A stretch of DNA of 64,000 nucleotides from Prevotella sp. oral taxon 299 str. F0039 (GTDB lineage Bacteria > Bacteroidota > Bacteroidia > Bacteroidales > Bacteroidaceae). The stretch is taken from contig NC_022111.1 of NCBI RefSeq assembly GCF_000163055.2, positions 1,240,001 to 1,304,000 on the forward strand. Direction: 5' to 3'. Positions 1 to 8,672 of the stretch are shown here, in pieces. A program made the translations under genes and the position numbers. The notes beneath the pieces were generated by a model, which was not told the DNA's origin, did not search any database, and saw only the letters and a program-made list of their open reading frames with translations. Positions within the stretch are counted from its first letter, which is position 1; every line of letters starts with the position of its first letter.

Positions 1-1199
<1,199 letters not shown>

Positions 1200-1245
1200 T
1201 TATTTTATTAATGATTGAATTAAAAAATCTATTATTATATGTGTG

Positions 1246-1253
1246 CAAAGATA
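1246..1253 (-). promoter_or_regulatory. Bacteroidetes -7 element of eno
   Basis: Reverse strand reads TATCTTTG, matching the Bacteroidetes TAnnTTTG -7 consensus. It predicts transcription starting near 1242, giving a ~50-base leader. A TTG lies 22 bases further upstream as a possible -33 element. Confidence 0.6.
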
Positions 1254-1316
1254 CAATTATTTATCGAAGAACATTCAACATTTAGGTATAAAAATATATC
1301 TTTAAAAATAAATTAT

Positions 1317-1324
1317 TAACTTTG
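1317..1324 (+). promoter_or_regulatory. Bacteroidetes -7 element of miaB
   Basis: TAACTTTG matches TAnnTTTG and lies 26 bases before the miaB ATG, giving a short leader of about 22 bases. No convincing -33 TTG was found. Confidence 0.5.
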
Positions 1325-1350
1325 TACGCTGTAATATTAGGTAAAAAGAA

Positions 1351-2676
1351 ATGAAAAAACTCTTTATAGAGACTTATGGATGCCAGATGAACGTGGCAGA
1401 TAGTGAAGTAGTTGCATCGGTAATGCAGATGGCTGGATACGAAATGTGCGACAATGAAGCCGAAGCAGACGCTATTTTTATGAACACATGTAGTGTTCGT
1501 GAGAATGCAGAAAACAAGATTTACAACCGCTTAGACACCCTACATGCAGAGCAAAAGAAAGGTAGAAAGCTCATTCTTGGTGTGCTTGGATGTATGGCAG
1601 AACGTGTGAAAGATGATTTAATCAATAACCATCACGCTGATCTTGTTGCAGGACCCGACTCGTATCTCAATCTTCCCGATATGATTGCGCAGGCTGAAAC
1701 AGGCAGTAAAGCAATTGATATAGAACTCTCGAAAACAGAAACTTACAAAGACATTGTGCCCCAACGTATTGCATTGAGCAAGATAGGAGGGTTTGTTAGC
1801 ATTATGCGTGGTTGCGATAACTTTTGTCATTATTGCATCGTTCCTTACACAAGAGGTCGTGAAAGATCAAGAGATGTTGAGAGTGTGCTAGCAGAAGTGC
1901 GTGATCTTTGTAAGCAAGGATATCGGGAAGTGACCCTACTCGGACAAAACGTCAATAGTTATTCATTCGAAAATGAAGTGACTGGAGAAGTGACAAGCTT
2001 CCCTGATCTGTTGCGATTAGTGGCTCGTGAAGTGCCAACCATGCGCATTCGTTTCAGCACTTCGCACCCAAAAGACATGAGCGACGACACCCTTCGTGTT
2101 ATTGCAGAGGAGCCAAACGTGTGCAAACACATTCACCTTCCTGTGCAAAGTGGTAGCGATAAAGTATTAAAGTTGATGAACCGCAAATACACTGTTGCGT
2201 GGTATCTTGACAGAGTGAAGGCTATTAAGGAAATAATTCCCGATTGTGGCATTTCAACCGACATCTTTGTGGGTTATCATGGCGAAGAAGAAGAAGACCA
2301 TCAGATGTCGCTTGAGTTGATGAAAACAGTGGGTTACGACTCGTCTTTCATGTTTAAATACAGCGAACGACCAGGAACTTACGCATCAAAGCACCTTCCC
2401 GACAACATATCTGAAGAGGTTAAGCTACGCCGTTTGAACGAGATGATTCAGCTACAAACCCAACTTTCGGCTATTTCTAATAAGAAAGACGAAGGCAAGG
2501 TGTTTGAAGTTTTGGTTGAAGGACCAAGTAAACGAAGCCGAGAACAATTGTGCGGACGCACCGAACAGAATAAGATGGTGGTGTTCGACAAGGGCAATCA
2601 CCACATTGGAGAGCGTGTAATGGTGAAGATAACCAGCTCTACCAGTGCCACATTGTTAGGCGAAGCAGTAGATTAA
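1351..2676 (+). CDS. miaB: tRNA-2-methylthio-N6-dimethylallyladenosine synthase MiaB
   Basis: Radical-SAM methylthiotransferase that adds the ms2 group to i6A37 of tRNAs reading UNN codons. The 441-residue protein shows the three N-terminal cluster cysteines (C11 in ETYGCQMN, C47 in NTCSVRENA, C81 in LGCMAER), the radical-SAM motif C155xxxC159xxC162 (CDNFCHYC), conserved RGRERSR and HLPVQSGS segments, and a C-terminal TRAM region (KVFEVLVEGPSKRS to the end). Length is normal for the family. It is monocistronic, with its own -7 element and a strong terminator at 2785. Confidence 0.97.
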   Translation: MKKLFIETYGCQMNVADSEVVASVMQMAGYEMCDNEAEADAIFMNTCSVRENAENKIYNRLDTLHAEQKKGRKLILGVLGCMAERVKDDLINNHHADLVAGPDSYLNLPDMIAQAETGSKAIDIELSKTETYKDIVPQRIALSKIGGFVSIMRGCDNFCHYCIVPYTRGRERSRDVESVLAEVRDLCKQGYREVTLLGQNVNSYSFENEVTGEVTSFPDLLRLVAREVPTMRIRFSTSHPKDMSDDTLRVIAEEPNVCKHIHLPVQSGSDKVLKLMNRKYTVAWYLDRVKAIKEIIPDCGISTDIFVGYHGEEEEDHQMSLELMKTVGYDSSFMFKYSERPGTYASKHLPDNISEEVKLRRLNEMIQLQTQLSAISNKKDEGKVFEVLVEGPSKRSREQLCGRTEQNKMVVFDKGNHHIGERVMVKITSSTSATLLGEAVD

Positions 2677-2784
2677 ACCTCGGTTTCGAGGCATAGTTGT
2701 TGACTTTTTCAAAGTAAAAATCAGCGATAAAAGACAATCAGCGCATTGTCTTGCGCTATTATTATCGAACTCTAATTAATAAAA

Positions 2785-2820
2785 GTCGTCCTCTATTTTG
2801 TAGAGGGCGACTTCTTTTTT
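2785..2820 (+). terminator. Rho-independent terminator of miaB
   Basis: GTCGTCCTCT (2785-2794) pairs with AGAGGGCGAC (2802-2811), one G-U pair, with a 7-base loop, followed by TTCTTTTTT. Confidence 0.9.
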
Positions 2821-2870
2821 ATTTCCTTACTTTGTCTCCTTGTTTCTCTATCTCTTTTCTTCCGCTCATC

Positions 2871-2958
2871 AAAAGCATTGACAATGGTGGGCAAAAGCGT
2901 TGCTATTGAGGTGTAAAATTATGCTTATTGCAAACTAAAAGCATTGAGATTTTAGAAC
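2871..2958. repeat. 22-bp periodic array A (four units)
   Basis: Units start at 2871, 2893, 2915 and 2937, exactly 22 bp apart. The first, second and fourth begin AAAAGC(A/G)TTG; the third is AAAATTATGC. Faint continuation in the same phase is visible at 2959 (AACTGCAATT) and 2981. The array lies in a convergent intergenic region. Family core is close to AAAAGCATTGCTTTTG plus a variable tail. Confidence 0.85.
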
Positions 2959-3074
2959 AACTGCAATTGATTGTTGTTCAAAGTGTTATGAGAGTGGTAT
3001 TCTGGTTGATAGGGTTCGTGGAGCAAGAGCGAGATACGTGAGATGAAAAGAGAGCCAGCAGAGTGCCTTCTTGA

Positions 3075-3250
3075 GCTTTTTCAAAAAGTAGAAAACTGCT
3101 TTTTCGTAAGTCGAGAATCAGCTTTTAACGTCGAAATTTGACTCTTTCTCAAATCGAAAACTGACTCTTTTCAAACCAAAAATGGATTTTTTCAAATCAA
3201 AAAATTGGCTCTTCATAAATCGAAATTGGATTCTTCTCAAATCAATTCTG
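3075..3250. repeat. Diverged 21-23-bp period array A-prime
   Basis: About eight degenerate units, with cores such as GACTCTTTCTCAAATCG, GACTCTTTTCAAACC, GATTTTTTCAAATC and GGCTCTTCATAAATCG. The AAATC blocks fall at 3151, 3173, 3194, 3217 and 3239, so spacing is 21-23 bp. Aligned as AAAA-n6-CTTTT they resemble the exact 22-bp family elsewhere in the window. The last unit overlaps the final codons of the hydrolase on the other strand. Confidence 0.75.
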
Positions 3251-4195
3251 TTCCTCAATAAACTGCTTCACCGTGTTTTTATAGTCGTTATTGGCAACCG
3301 CAAAGCTACGAGCGTGCGTGGCATTGGGCACCACCAACAGCTTTTTAACGCCCTTCTTCGCCTTGTATAGCTCGTAAACCATAGGCGTTGGCACAAAACT
3401 ATCGTTGCCACCATGAATAAATAACATGGGCTTTGTGCTTCTTTTCACCGCTTCGAGGGGTGATGCCTCTTTGAAATTCCAACCCCAACGCAGTTCGCTT
3501 AGCCAGCTCGAAGTATAGAGTAAGGGGAAAGCAGGCAGCGAAAATTGATTCTTTAACTCGCTTTTAAACTCGCTCCAAACATCGGTATAGCCACAATCTT
3601 CTACGAAACATCGAACGTAAGAGGGTGTCTTTTCGCCCGAAACGCACATCACCGTGGCAGCACCCATCGACACTCCGTGCAACACTTGTCGTGTGTTGGT
3701 GGTCGACGAGCGGAACAAATCATTAGCAACCTCGCTCCAACGCATCACATCTAATCGGTCTTTCCACCCCATTTGTATGTATTCTCCCTCGCTCAAGCCG
3801 TGCGCATAAAGGTCGGGCAACATCACATTATAGCCCCAGTCGCTATACATCTTTGCCAAATGAAGCATTTTAAGGGCGTTTTCTTTGTAGCCATGCACCA
3901 CAATGGCGGTGTTTATTGTGGGTTTTGGGGCACGCATATAGTAGGCGTGAACACGATATTTAGAGGGCATTTCGATAGTGGTGTCGTGCAAAAGTTGATG
4001 TTGTCGAACGCTGTCGAACCACCATTTTAGGTCGGGATAACGCTCACTCATCATCTTCCATGCATCTTGTTGCTGTTCAGCTCTGTTCGAATTGGCTTTC
4101 AAAGCATAGTTGGTCATAAAAAAAGAGCTTGCAACAAGCAACAATAAAAGCATCGAAACGCATGCAACGGTTATCTTTTTAAATGGTTTTCTCAT
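3242..4195 (-). CDS. Membrane-anchored alpha/beta hydrolase
   Basis: Serine hydrolase of the alpha/beta fold (YqkD/DUF1749-like; substrate unknown). A hydrophobic stretch at residues 9-30 (TVACVSMLLLLLVASSFF) acts as a signal anchor or signal peptide, so the domain is probably periplasmic. Catalytic residues read from the sequence are S176 (GVSMGA), D265 (HGGNDSFVP) and H294 (NATHAR), with an oxyanion HGY at 101-103. The 317-residue length suits the family. It has its own promoter and converges on miaB. Its last codons run into the A-prime repeats. An esterase, peptidase or acyl hydrolase are all possible. Confidence 0.85.
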   Translation of the reverse strand: MRKPFKKITVACVSMLLLLLVASSFFMTNYALKANSNRAEQQQDAWKMMSERYPDLKWWFDSVRQHQLLHDTTIEMPSKYRVHAYYMRAPKPTINTAIVVHGYKENALKMLHLAKMYSDWGYNVMLPDLYAHGLSEGEYIQMGWKDRLDVMRWSEVANDLFRSSTTNTRQVLHGVSMGAATVMCVSGEKTPSYVRCFVEDCGYTDVWSEFKSELKNQFSLPAFPLLYTSSWLSELRWGWNFKEASPLEAVKRSTKPMLFIHGGNDSFVPTPMVYELYKAKKGVKKLLVVPNATHARSFAVANNDYKNTVKQFIEEQN

Positions 4196-4218
4196 TCTCT
4201 AAAACAATTGATTGTGGG

Positions 4219-4226
4219 CAAAGTTA
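4219..4226 (-). promoter_or_regulatory. -7 element of the alpha/beta hydrolase
   Basis: Reverse strand TAACTTTG, a TAnnTTTG match, 23 bases before the ATG at 4195; leader about 20 bases. Confidence 0.5.
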
Positions 4227-4269
4227 CACATTATAGTATATGAAAAGGCACTCATTTACTTTTTTTTAG

Positions 4270-4277
4270 TAACTTTG
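4270..4277 (+). promoter_or_regulatory. -7 element of argS
   Basis: TAACTTTG, a TAnnTTTG match, 33 bases before the argS ATG at 4311. It sits between the possible in-frame start at 4212 and the ATG at 4311, which supports the later start. Confidence 0.5.
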
Positions 4278-4310
4278 TTGCCTAAAAGAATAATAAAAAA
4301 GCACATAACA

Positions 4311-6131
4311 ATGAAATTTGAAGAGCAAATATGCAGTAGCATTCTACGTGCAGTGAAAGAGTTATACGGACAAGAAGTGCCTGTAGAACAAGTGCAGTTA
4401 CAAAAGACTAAAAGTACTTTTGAAGGTCATTTAACCCTTGTGGTGTTTCCCTTTGTAAAGCTTTCGAAGAAGAAACCAGAAGACACAGCACAAGAAATTG
4501 GTGACTTTGTGGCACAGCATTGTAGCAATTTGGTTAGTGGTTTCAATGTGGTGAAGGGCTTTTTAAATTTTGTTGTTGCCCCACAAGCATGGGTTAGCCA
4601 ACTCAACACCATTGCAACCGAAGAGCATTTTGGTGAAAAAGCTGTTCAAAACGACTCTCCTCTTGTAATGATCGAATACTCTTCGCCCAACACCAACAAA
4701 CCTCTTCACTTAGGACATGTGCGAAATAATCTTTTAGGTTGGTCGCTTTCGCAAATCATGCAGGCAAATGGTAACAAGGTAGTAAAGACCAATATCGTTA
4801 ATGATAGAGGTATTCACATCTGCAAATCGATGCTTGCTTGGCAAAAATGGGGCAATGGAGAAACTCCAGAAACAAGCGGAAAGAAGGGCGATCACTTAGT
4901 GGGCGACTGCTATGTGGCATTCGATAAACACTATAAAGAAGAGTGCAAAGAACTTCAAAAACAATATATCGCTGAGGGATTAACCGAAGAACAGGCAGCA
5001 GAACAGGCAAAAGAAGAAGCTCCTTTGATTAAAGAAGCTCGCCAAATGCTTGTTAAATGGGAACAAAACGACCCCGAAGTGCGCTCGCTTTGGAGCATGA
5101 TGAACAACTGGGTGTATGCTGGTTTCGACGAAACATACAAGAAAATGGGCGTAAGTTTCGATAAGATCTACTACGAATCAGACACTTATCTCGAAGGAAA
5201 AGGCAAAGTTGAAGAAGGACTTGCTAAGGGTTTGTTCTTCAGAAAAGATGATAATAGCGTGTGGGCAGACCTCTCTAACGAAGGACTCGACCAAAAATTG
5301 CTCCTCCGTTCTGATGGAACTAGCGTGTATATGACCCAAGATATCGGTACAGCAGACTTGCGTTTCAAAGAATTTCCAATCGATAAGATGATCTATGTCG
5401 TTGGAAATGAACAGAATTATCACTTCCAAGTACTTTCAATATTGCTCGATCGACTTGGATTTAGCTGGGGAAAAGACCTCGTTCACTTCTCTTATGGAAT
5501 GGTAGAGTTGCCTAATGGCAAAATGAAAAGCCGTGAAGGAACTGTTGTTGACGCTGACGAATTGATGGTAGAGATGATTAACGACGCCAAAGAAGCTAGC
5601 GACAAGGCAGACAAACTAAAAGACATGAGCGAAGAAGAACGTGCCGAAATTGCTCGTATTGTGGGCTTAGGAGCGTTGAAATACTTCATTTTGAAGGTCG
5701 ATGCACGCAAAAACATGCTCTTTAATCCAGAAGAAAGTATCGACTTTAACGGCAACACTGGTCCATTTATTCAATACACTCACGCTCGTATTTGCAGTAT
5801 TTTGCGCAAGGCTAACGCCGAAAACATCGCCATTCCTGCAACACTTGCCGAAGATGCACCATTGAATGAGAAAGAAACAGCGTTGATTCAAAAGCTAAGC
5901 GAATATGAAATGGCAGTGCAACAAGCTGGTAAAGACTATTCGCCAAGTGGCATTGCCAACTATTGTTACGAGCTAACTAAAGAGTTTAATCAATTCTATC
6001 ACGATTACACTATATTGGGTGAGGCAGACAATAACAAGAAAATGGTGCGCTTAGTACTTGCTAAAAGCGTGGCAAAAGTTATTAAAAACGGTATGCGTCT
6101 ACTTGGAATCGAGGTTCCAGAGCGTATGTAA
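4311..6131 (+). CDS. argS: Arginyl-tRNA synthetase
   Basis: Class I aminoacyl-tRNA synthetase charging tRNA-Arg, cytoplasmic. From the ATG at 4311 the protein is 606 residues. The N-terminal Add-1 tRNA-recognition domain (MKFEEQICSSILRAV to about 110) precedes the catalytic core with SSPNTNKPLHLGHVRNN (HIGH motif H133-L-G-H136), a KMSK-like K404-M-K-S-R-E-G, and the C-terminal DALR anticodon-binding domain (FIQYTHARICSIL onwards, ending GIEVPERM). The frame is open back to 4212, but those extra 33 residues contain the promoter and lack family similarity. The motif KMKS rather than KMSK is usual in this phylum. Confidence 0.97.
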   Translation: MKFEEQICSSILRAVKELYGQEVPVEQVQLQKTKSTFEGHLTLVVFPFVKLSKKKPEDTAQEIGDFVAQHCSNLVSGFNVVKGFLNFVVAPQAWVSQLNTIATEEHFGEKAVQNDSPLVMIEYSSPNTNKPLHLGHVRNNLLGWSLSQIMQANGNKVVKTNIVNDRGIHICKSMLAWQKWGNGETPETSGKKGDHLVGDCYVAFDKHYKEECKELQKQYIAEGLTEEQAAEQAKEEAPLIKEARQMLVKWEQNDPEVRSLWSMMNNWVYAGFDETYKKMGVSFDKIYYESDTYLEGKGKVEEGLAKGLFFRKDDNSVWADLSNEGLDQKLLLRSDGTSVYMTQDIGTADLRFKEFPIDKMIYVVGNEQNYHFQVLSILLDRLGFSWGKDLVHFSYGMVELPNGKMKSREGTVVDADELMVEMINDAKEASDKADKLKDMSEEERAEIARIVGLGALKYFILKVDARKNMLFNPEESIDFNGNTGPFIQYTHARICSILRKANAENIAIPATLAEDAPLNEKETALIQKLSEYEMAVQQAGKDYSPSGIANYCYELTKEFNQFYHDYTILGEADNNKKMVRLVLAKSVAKVIKNGMRLLGIEVPERM

Positions 6132-6176
6132 TCCCCTTTTATTTACCCTCTTTCCCAACCTCAAATCACCTAGTTT

Positions 6177-6638
6177 ATGCACAATCCGCCCGACTATCGC
6201 CACGACACTGTGTTGCCTCTTCCACTCGAAGTAAGTGCCAATGCGGTGGCTGTTGATGCTGCATGCAGTGGAAATCCAGGTCCGATGGAATATCAAGGCA
6301 TCGACCTTGCAACAGGAGCCGTTGCTTTTAAGTTTGGACCCATGCACGGAACCAACAATATAGGCGAGTTCTTGGCTATCGTTCACGCATTGGCTCTCAT
6401 CGAAAAGAACAAAGAACAGGGCAAAATTGTTTATTCCGACAGCTACAACGCCATTCTTTGGGTGAAGAAAATGCAGTGCAAAACAAAGCTCGAACGCAAC
6501 GAAAAAACAGCTCTTTTGTTTGATATTATTGCACGAGCAGAGAGCTGGTTGAGGGCAAATCCACACCATGCTGAGGTGAGAAAGTGGGAAACTGCACAGT
6601 GGGGAGAGGTTCCTGCCGACTTTGGAAGAAAGAAATAA
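6177..6638 (+). CDS. Ribonuclease HI-type nuclease
   Basis: Predicted RNase H that degrades the RNA of RNA-DNA hybrids. The 153-residue protein has the fold's acidic residues in order: D27 (VAVDAACSGNPGP), E64 (NIGEFLAIVHAL), D88 (VYSDSYNAI) and D148 (VPADFGRKK), corresponding to the D-E-D-D set of E. coli RNase HI. It lacks the basic-protrusion sequence of the E. coli enzyme, as in many Bacteroidetes copies. It starts 45 bases after argS and may be cotranscribed with it. Downstream lies a bidirectional terminator. rnhA would be a reasonable name but several RNase H types exist. Confidence 0.88.
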   Translation: MHNPPDYRHDTVLPLPLEVSANAVAVDAACSGNPGPMEYQGIDLATGAVAFKFGPMHGTNNIGEFLAIVHALALIEKNKEQGKIVYSDSYNAILWVKKMQCKTKLERNEKTALLFDIIARAESWLRANPHHAEVRKWETAQWGEVPADFGRKK

Positions 6639-6754
6639 CAAACCTCCTTTACTTCTTTTGCTTGCCAATGGCAAGGTGGGTATTGCTCAAAGTTGAAAGA
6701 AACATTGCGCAAAAACCAAAGAAGTGTTGAGAAAAGTTGAAATAGGTGTTGTTC

Positions 6755-6842
6755 AAAAGCAATCTTTTTAGGTGCTAATGTCAATGCTTTTAAGGGGCAA
6801 AAGCAATGCTTTTAAGCGGTAATAACATTGCTTTTCAAAACG
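6755..6842. repeat. 22-bp periodic array B (four strong units)
   Basis: Units at 6755, 6777, 6799 and 6821, exactly 22 bp apart. The third, AAAAGCAATGCTTTT, is a perfect palindrome of the family core; the second and fourth keep CAATGCTTTT and CATTGCTTTT. Weaker units in the same phase (A-rich start, TTG near position 15-19) extend upstream to 6667 and downstream to about 6886. Confidence 0.87.
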
Positions 6843-6913
6843 AGAAAAACAGCTGTTCTAACAAAAGGAGAACAAGTTGTTGAGCAAAGGGAAAGCAATT
6901 TGAGATAAAATAA

Positions 6914-6955
6914 AAAAGAGATGAGGTGTTTTAAGCACTTCATCTCTTTTCTTTT
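6914..6955. terminator. Bidirectional terminator between RNase H and LRR genes
   Basis: AAAAGAGATGAGGTG (6914-6928) pairs with CACTTCATCTCTTTT (6936-6950) around a 7-base loop; T-rich on the right and A-rich on the left, so it can serve both converging genes. Confidence 0.85.
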
Positions 6956-6999
6956 GTCAGTGTCGTTAGCATCTTTGGCAAACGACATTCAGAGTTAAA

Positions 7000-8382
7000 T
7001 TATTCGCTTGTAACATTCACATTAGCACTAATTCCATATAATTTCTTCACCAATGCTTCTTCAGCTCCAGCATCAACCTTAATGCTTTTAAGTGCAGTGT
7101 TGCCCGAAATAATGTTATATTCAGCTTCTTCATCATAGTAACCATTTTTTAAGTTGATAGTTTCTAACAATGGATTGTTAGTTGCATCTATTGTTCTTAA
7201 ATGGTTATTGCTACTAAAATTAAGTTCTTTAAGTTTGTTATCTCCAATCATACACTCTAAAAGAAGAGGTGTTTTAGAGAAATCTACACTTGTTAAAAGA
7301 TTGTCGAAAATAAACAAAAACATCAAATTAGGAAGCTCGGCAGAGAACGAAGAGATGAAATTGCTATATAAATTTAATCTTTGTAGAGCAGGTAGGTTGT
7401 TTAATTTCAATTCGTTGATTCCGTTGTTGTTAGCGTGAACCTCACGCAATGCAGGCAAGTTAGAGAGTGTTAGCTCGCTTAGTTTATTTCTGAACACTTC
7501 CAATCTCTCAAGTTTAGGAAGGTTAGAGCAAACTAGATGAGTTAAAACACAATTGTTAGCTGCAACGTTAACGAGGTTGTTTAGTCCTGTTAAATCAAGT
7601 TCTTCTAATGAAGTTCCTTGTAAATAAAGTTGCTCGAGCGCAGTGTTTGCACTTAAATCAAGTTTTCTTAAGCGTCCATTTTTATACAAACGCAAGTCTT
7701 TTAGTTGAGTTAGAGGCTTTAAGTCGATGGTTTCAAAATCGTTTTCGCCAAGGTTTAGGGTGTCTAACTTAGTGAGTTGGCTCACAATATCAACATTAGT
7801 GACACTTTGACGACGTAGATTTAGGGTAGTAAGGTTCTTGAAATATTGCAAACCATCAATTCTTCTCACTACCGAAGTAGCAGGAGCTGTGCTCTTATCT
7901 TCTAGAGATAGGTCGAGTTTGGTAAGCTTTTCAGCCTCAAGAGCAGATATTTCTCCATCCTTATCAAGGTCTATTGCAGGATATTTCGCTAAAATAAGTT
8001 TTTTAAGATTAGCGTCTTTAAATATAATTGCACTCTTTTTATCACGTATAGATACCACCACTAAACACTTTGTTCTACCGCTTGCACTGCCTATTTGGGC
8101 TGCTAATTCTACTACAGATGAACCCTCTTTTAAGGCAGTGATAAAGCCATTGTTAACCGTAATCACATTGTTGTTGCTGTTGCTCCATTGAGTTTTTGCA
8201 CCTTTGGGAAGTCCTTTTACATTCAATTCGGCAACATCTCCTTCTTGTAAACTAAGTGTATCCGCTGATAACGCTAACTTAAATTCTGGCGAATAAGTAT
8301 CATTATCCGAGCAAGAACTTAAACAAAGCACAGATAATAATAAACCAATAAAATAAAAATTCAGTTCTTTCTTCATTGACAT
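7000..8382 (-). CDS. Leucine-rich-repeat lipoprotein with Ig-like and EF-hand-like segments
   Basis: Surface or periplasmic lipoprotein of unknown role. The 460 residues begin with a lipoprotein signal (LCLSSC, C24), then a BIG2-like Ig domain (about 35-112: LSADTLSLQEGDVAELNV ... ITALKEGSSVVELAAQ). A single calcium-loop-like motif DLDKDGEISALEAEKL follows near 140, then roughly ten LRRs of ~21 residues with the frame LxxLxLxxN (e.g. LTTLNLRRQSVTNVDI, LDTLNLGENDFETIDL). The repeat region resembles bacterial internalin or BspA-type proteins that bind host or other proteins. The ATG at 8382 is followed two codons later by another; either is possible. A TATATTTG promoter lies ~85 bases upstream. 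Confidence 0.85.
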   Translation of the reverse strand: MSMKKELNFYFIGLLLSVLCLSSCSDNDTYSPEFKLALSADTLSLQEGDVAELNVKGLPKGAKTQWSNSNNNVITVNNGFITALKEGSSVVELAAQIGSASGRTKCLVVVSIRDKKSAIIFKDANLKKLILAKYPAIDLDKDGEISALEAEKLTKLDLSLEDKSTAPATSVVRRIDGLQYFKNLTTLNLRRQSVTNVDIVSQLTKLDTLNLGENDFETIDLKPLTQLKDLRLYKNGRLRKLDLSANTALEQLYLQGTSLEELDLTGLNNLVNVAANNCVLTHLVCSNLPKLERLEVFRNKLSELTLSNLPALREVHANNNGINELKLNNLPALQRLNLYSNFISSFSAELPNLMFLFIFDNLLTSVDFSKTPLLLECMIGDNKLKELNFSSNNHLRTIDATNNPLLETINLKNGYYDEEAEYNIISGNTALKSIKVDAGAEEALVKKLYGISANVNVTSE

Positions 8383-8465
8383 TTAACTTTTTGTGGTTTG
8401 AAATAGATAAAAATAATACTCTCAATGATAACATCTTTTAGTAGAGTAGAAATGTTATTGTGTTG

Positions 8466-8473
8466 CAAATATA
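8466..8473 (-). promoter_or_regulatory. -7 element of the LRR lipoprotein
   Basis: Reverse strand TATATTTG, matching TAnnTTTG, about 84 bases before the start codon. Confidence 0.5.
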
Positions 8474-8599
8474 AAGAAAAAATTATAAATATCAAACAAT
8501 TTGAAAATTTAATTAAATATATTCTTTTAATCTAAATTGTTTTAGTTCAGTGCGGTTTGCATAATAATGGTATATTTATAACATTCTTCTTTGAACTAA

Positions 8600-8619
8600 A
8601 ATACCTATTTATAGGTATT
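8600..8619. promoter_or_regulatory. 20-bp perfect palindrome, likely operator of the TonB operon
   Basis: AATACCTATTTATAGGTATT is a perfect inverted repeat. It ends inside a TTG (8618-8620) that lies exactly 20 bases before GAACTTTG (8641-8648), a good -33/-7 pair. A further half-site TATAGGTAT follows at 8626-8634, inside the spacer. A dimeric repressor bound here would cover the promoter. Confidence 0.65.
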
Positions 8620-8648
8620 GTGTGATATAGGTATAATATAGAACTTTG
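8618..8648 (+). promoter_or_regulatory. Promoter of the TonB-DUF6850-DUF4876 operon
   Basis: -33 TTG at 8618-8620, 20-base spacer, -7 GAACTTTG at 8641-8648 (one mismatch to TAnnTTTG plus neighbouring TA). The start codon is 24 bases downstream. Confidence 0.5.
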
Positions 8649-8672
8649 CACTTTCATTAAGGTTAATAACTA

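Larger units (their letters stand above)
2677..3241. other. Intergenic region with terminator and two periodic arrays
   Basis: 565 bases between convergent genes (miaB and the hydrolase). It contains the miaB terminator (2785-2819), a four-unit 22-bp array (2871-2958) and a diverged array with 21-23-bp period (3075-3250). No credible gene was seen; the short open frame over 3182-3370 lies on the repeats. Confidence 0.7.
6639..6999. other. Convergent intergenic region with periodic array and terminator
   Basis: 361 bases between the RNase H gene and the LRR lipoprotein. Holds the 22-bp array B (strong 6755-6842, weak phase from 6667 to 6886) and a bidirectional terminator (6914-6950). No gene seen; open frames here on the minus strand are shadows. 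Confidence 0.7.

Noticed and set aside
4212..4310. Upstream start for argS
   Set aside because: The extra 33 codons contain a TAACTTTG promoter and poly-T tract, and the family start MKFEEQI fits the ATG at 4311.
6099..6674. 191-codon minus-strand frame opposite the RNase H gene
   Set aside because: It is antisense to a gene with intact RNase H catalytic residues and its translation resembles no protein family.
6755..6842. Periodic arrays as simple terminators
   Set aside because: They lack T-runs after the hairpins, occur in divergent regions too, and proper terminators exist separately beside several of them (2785, 6914, 14691, 57094).
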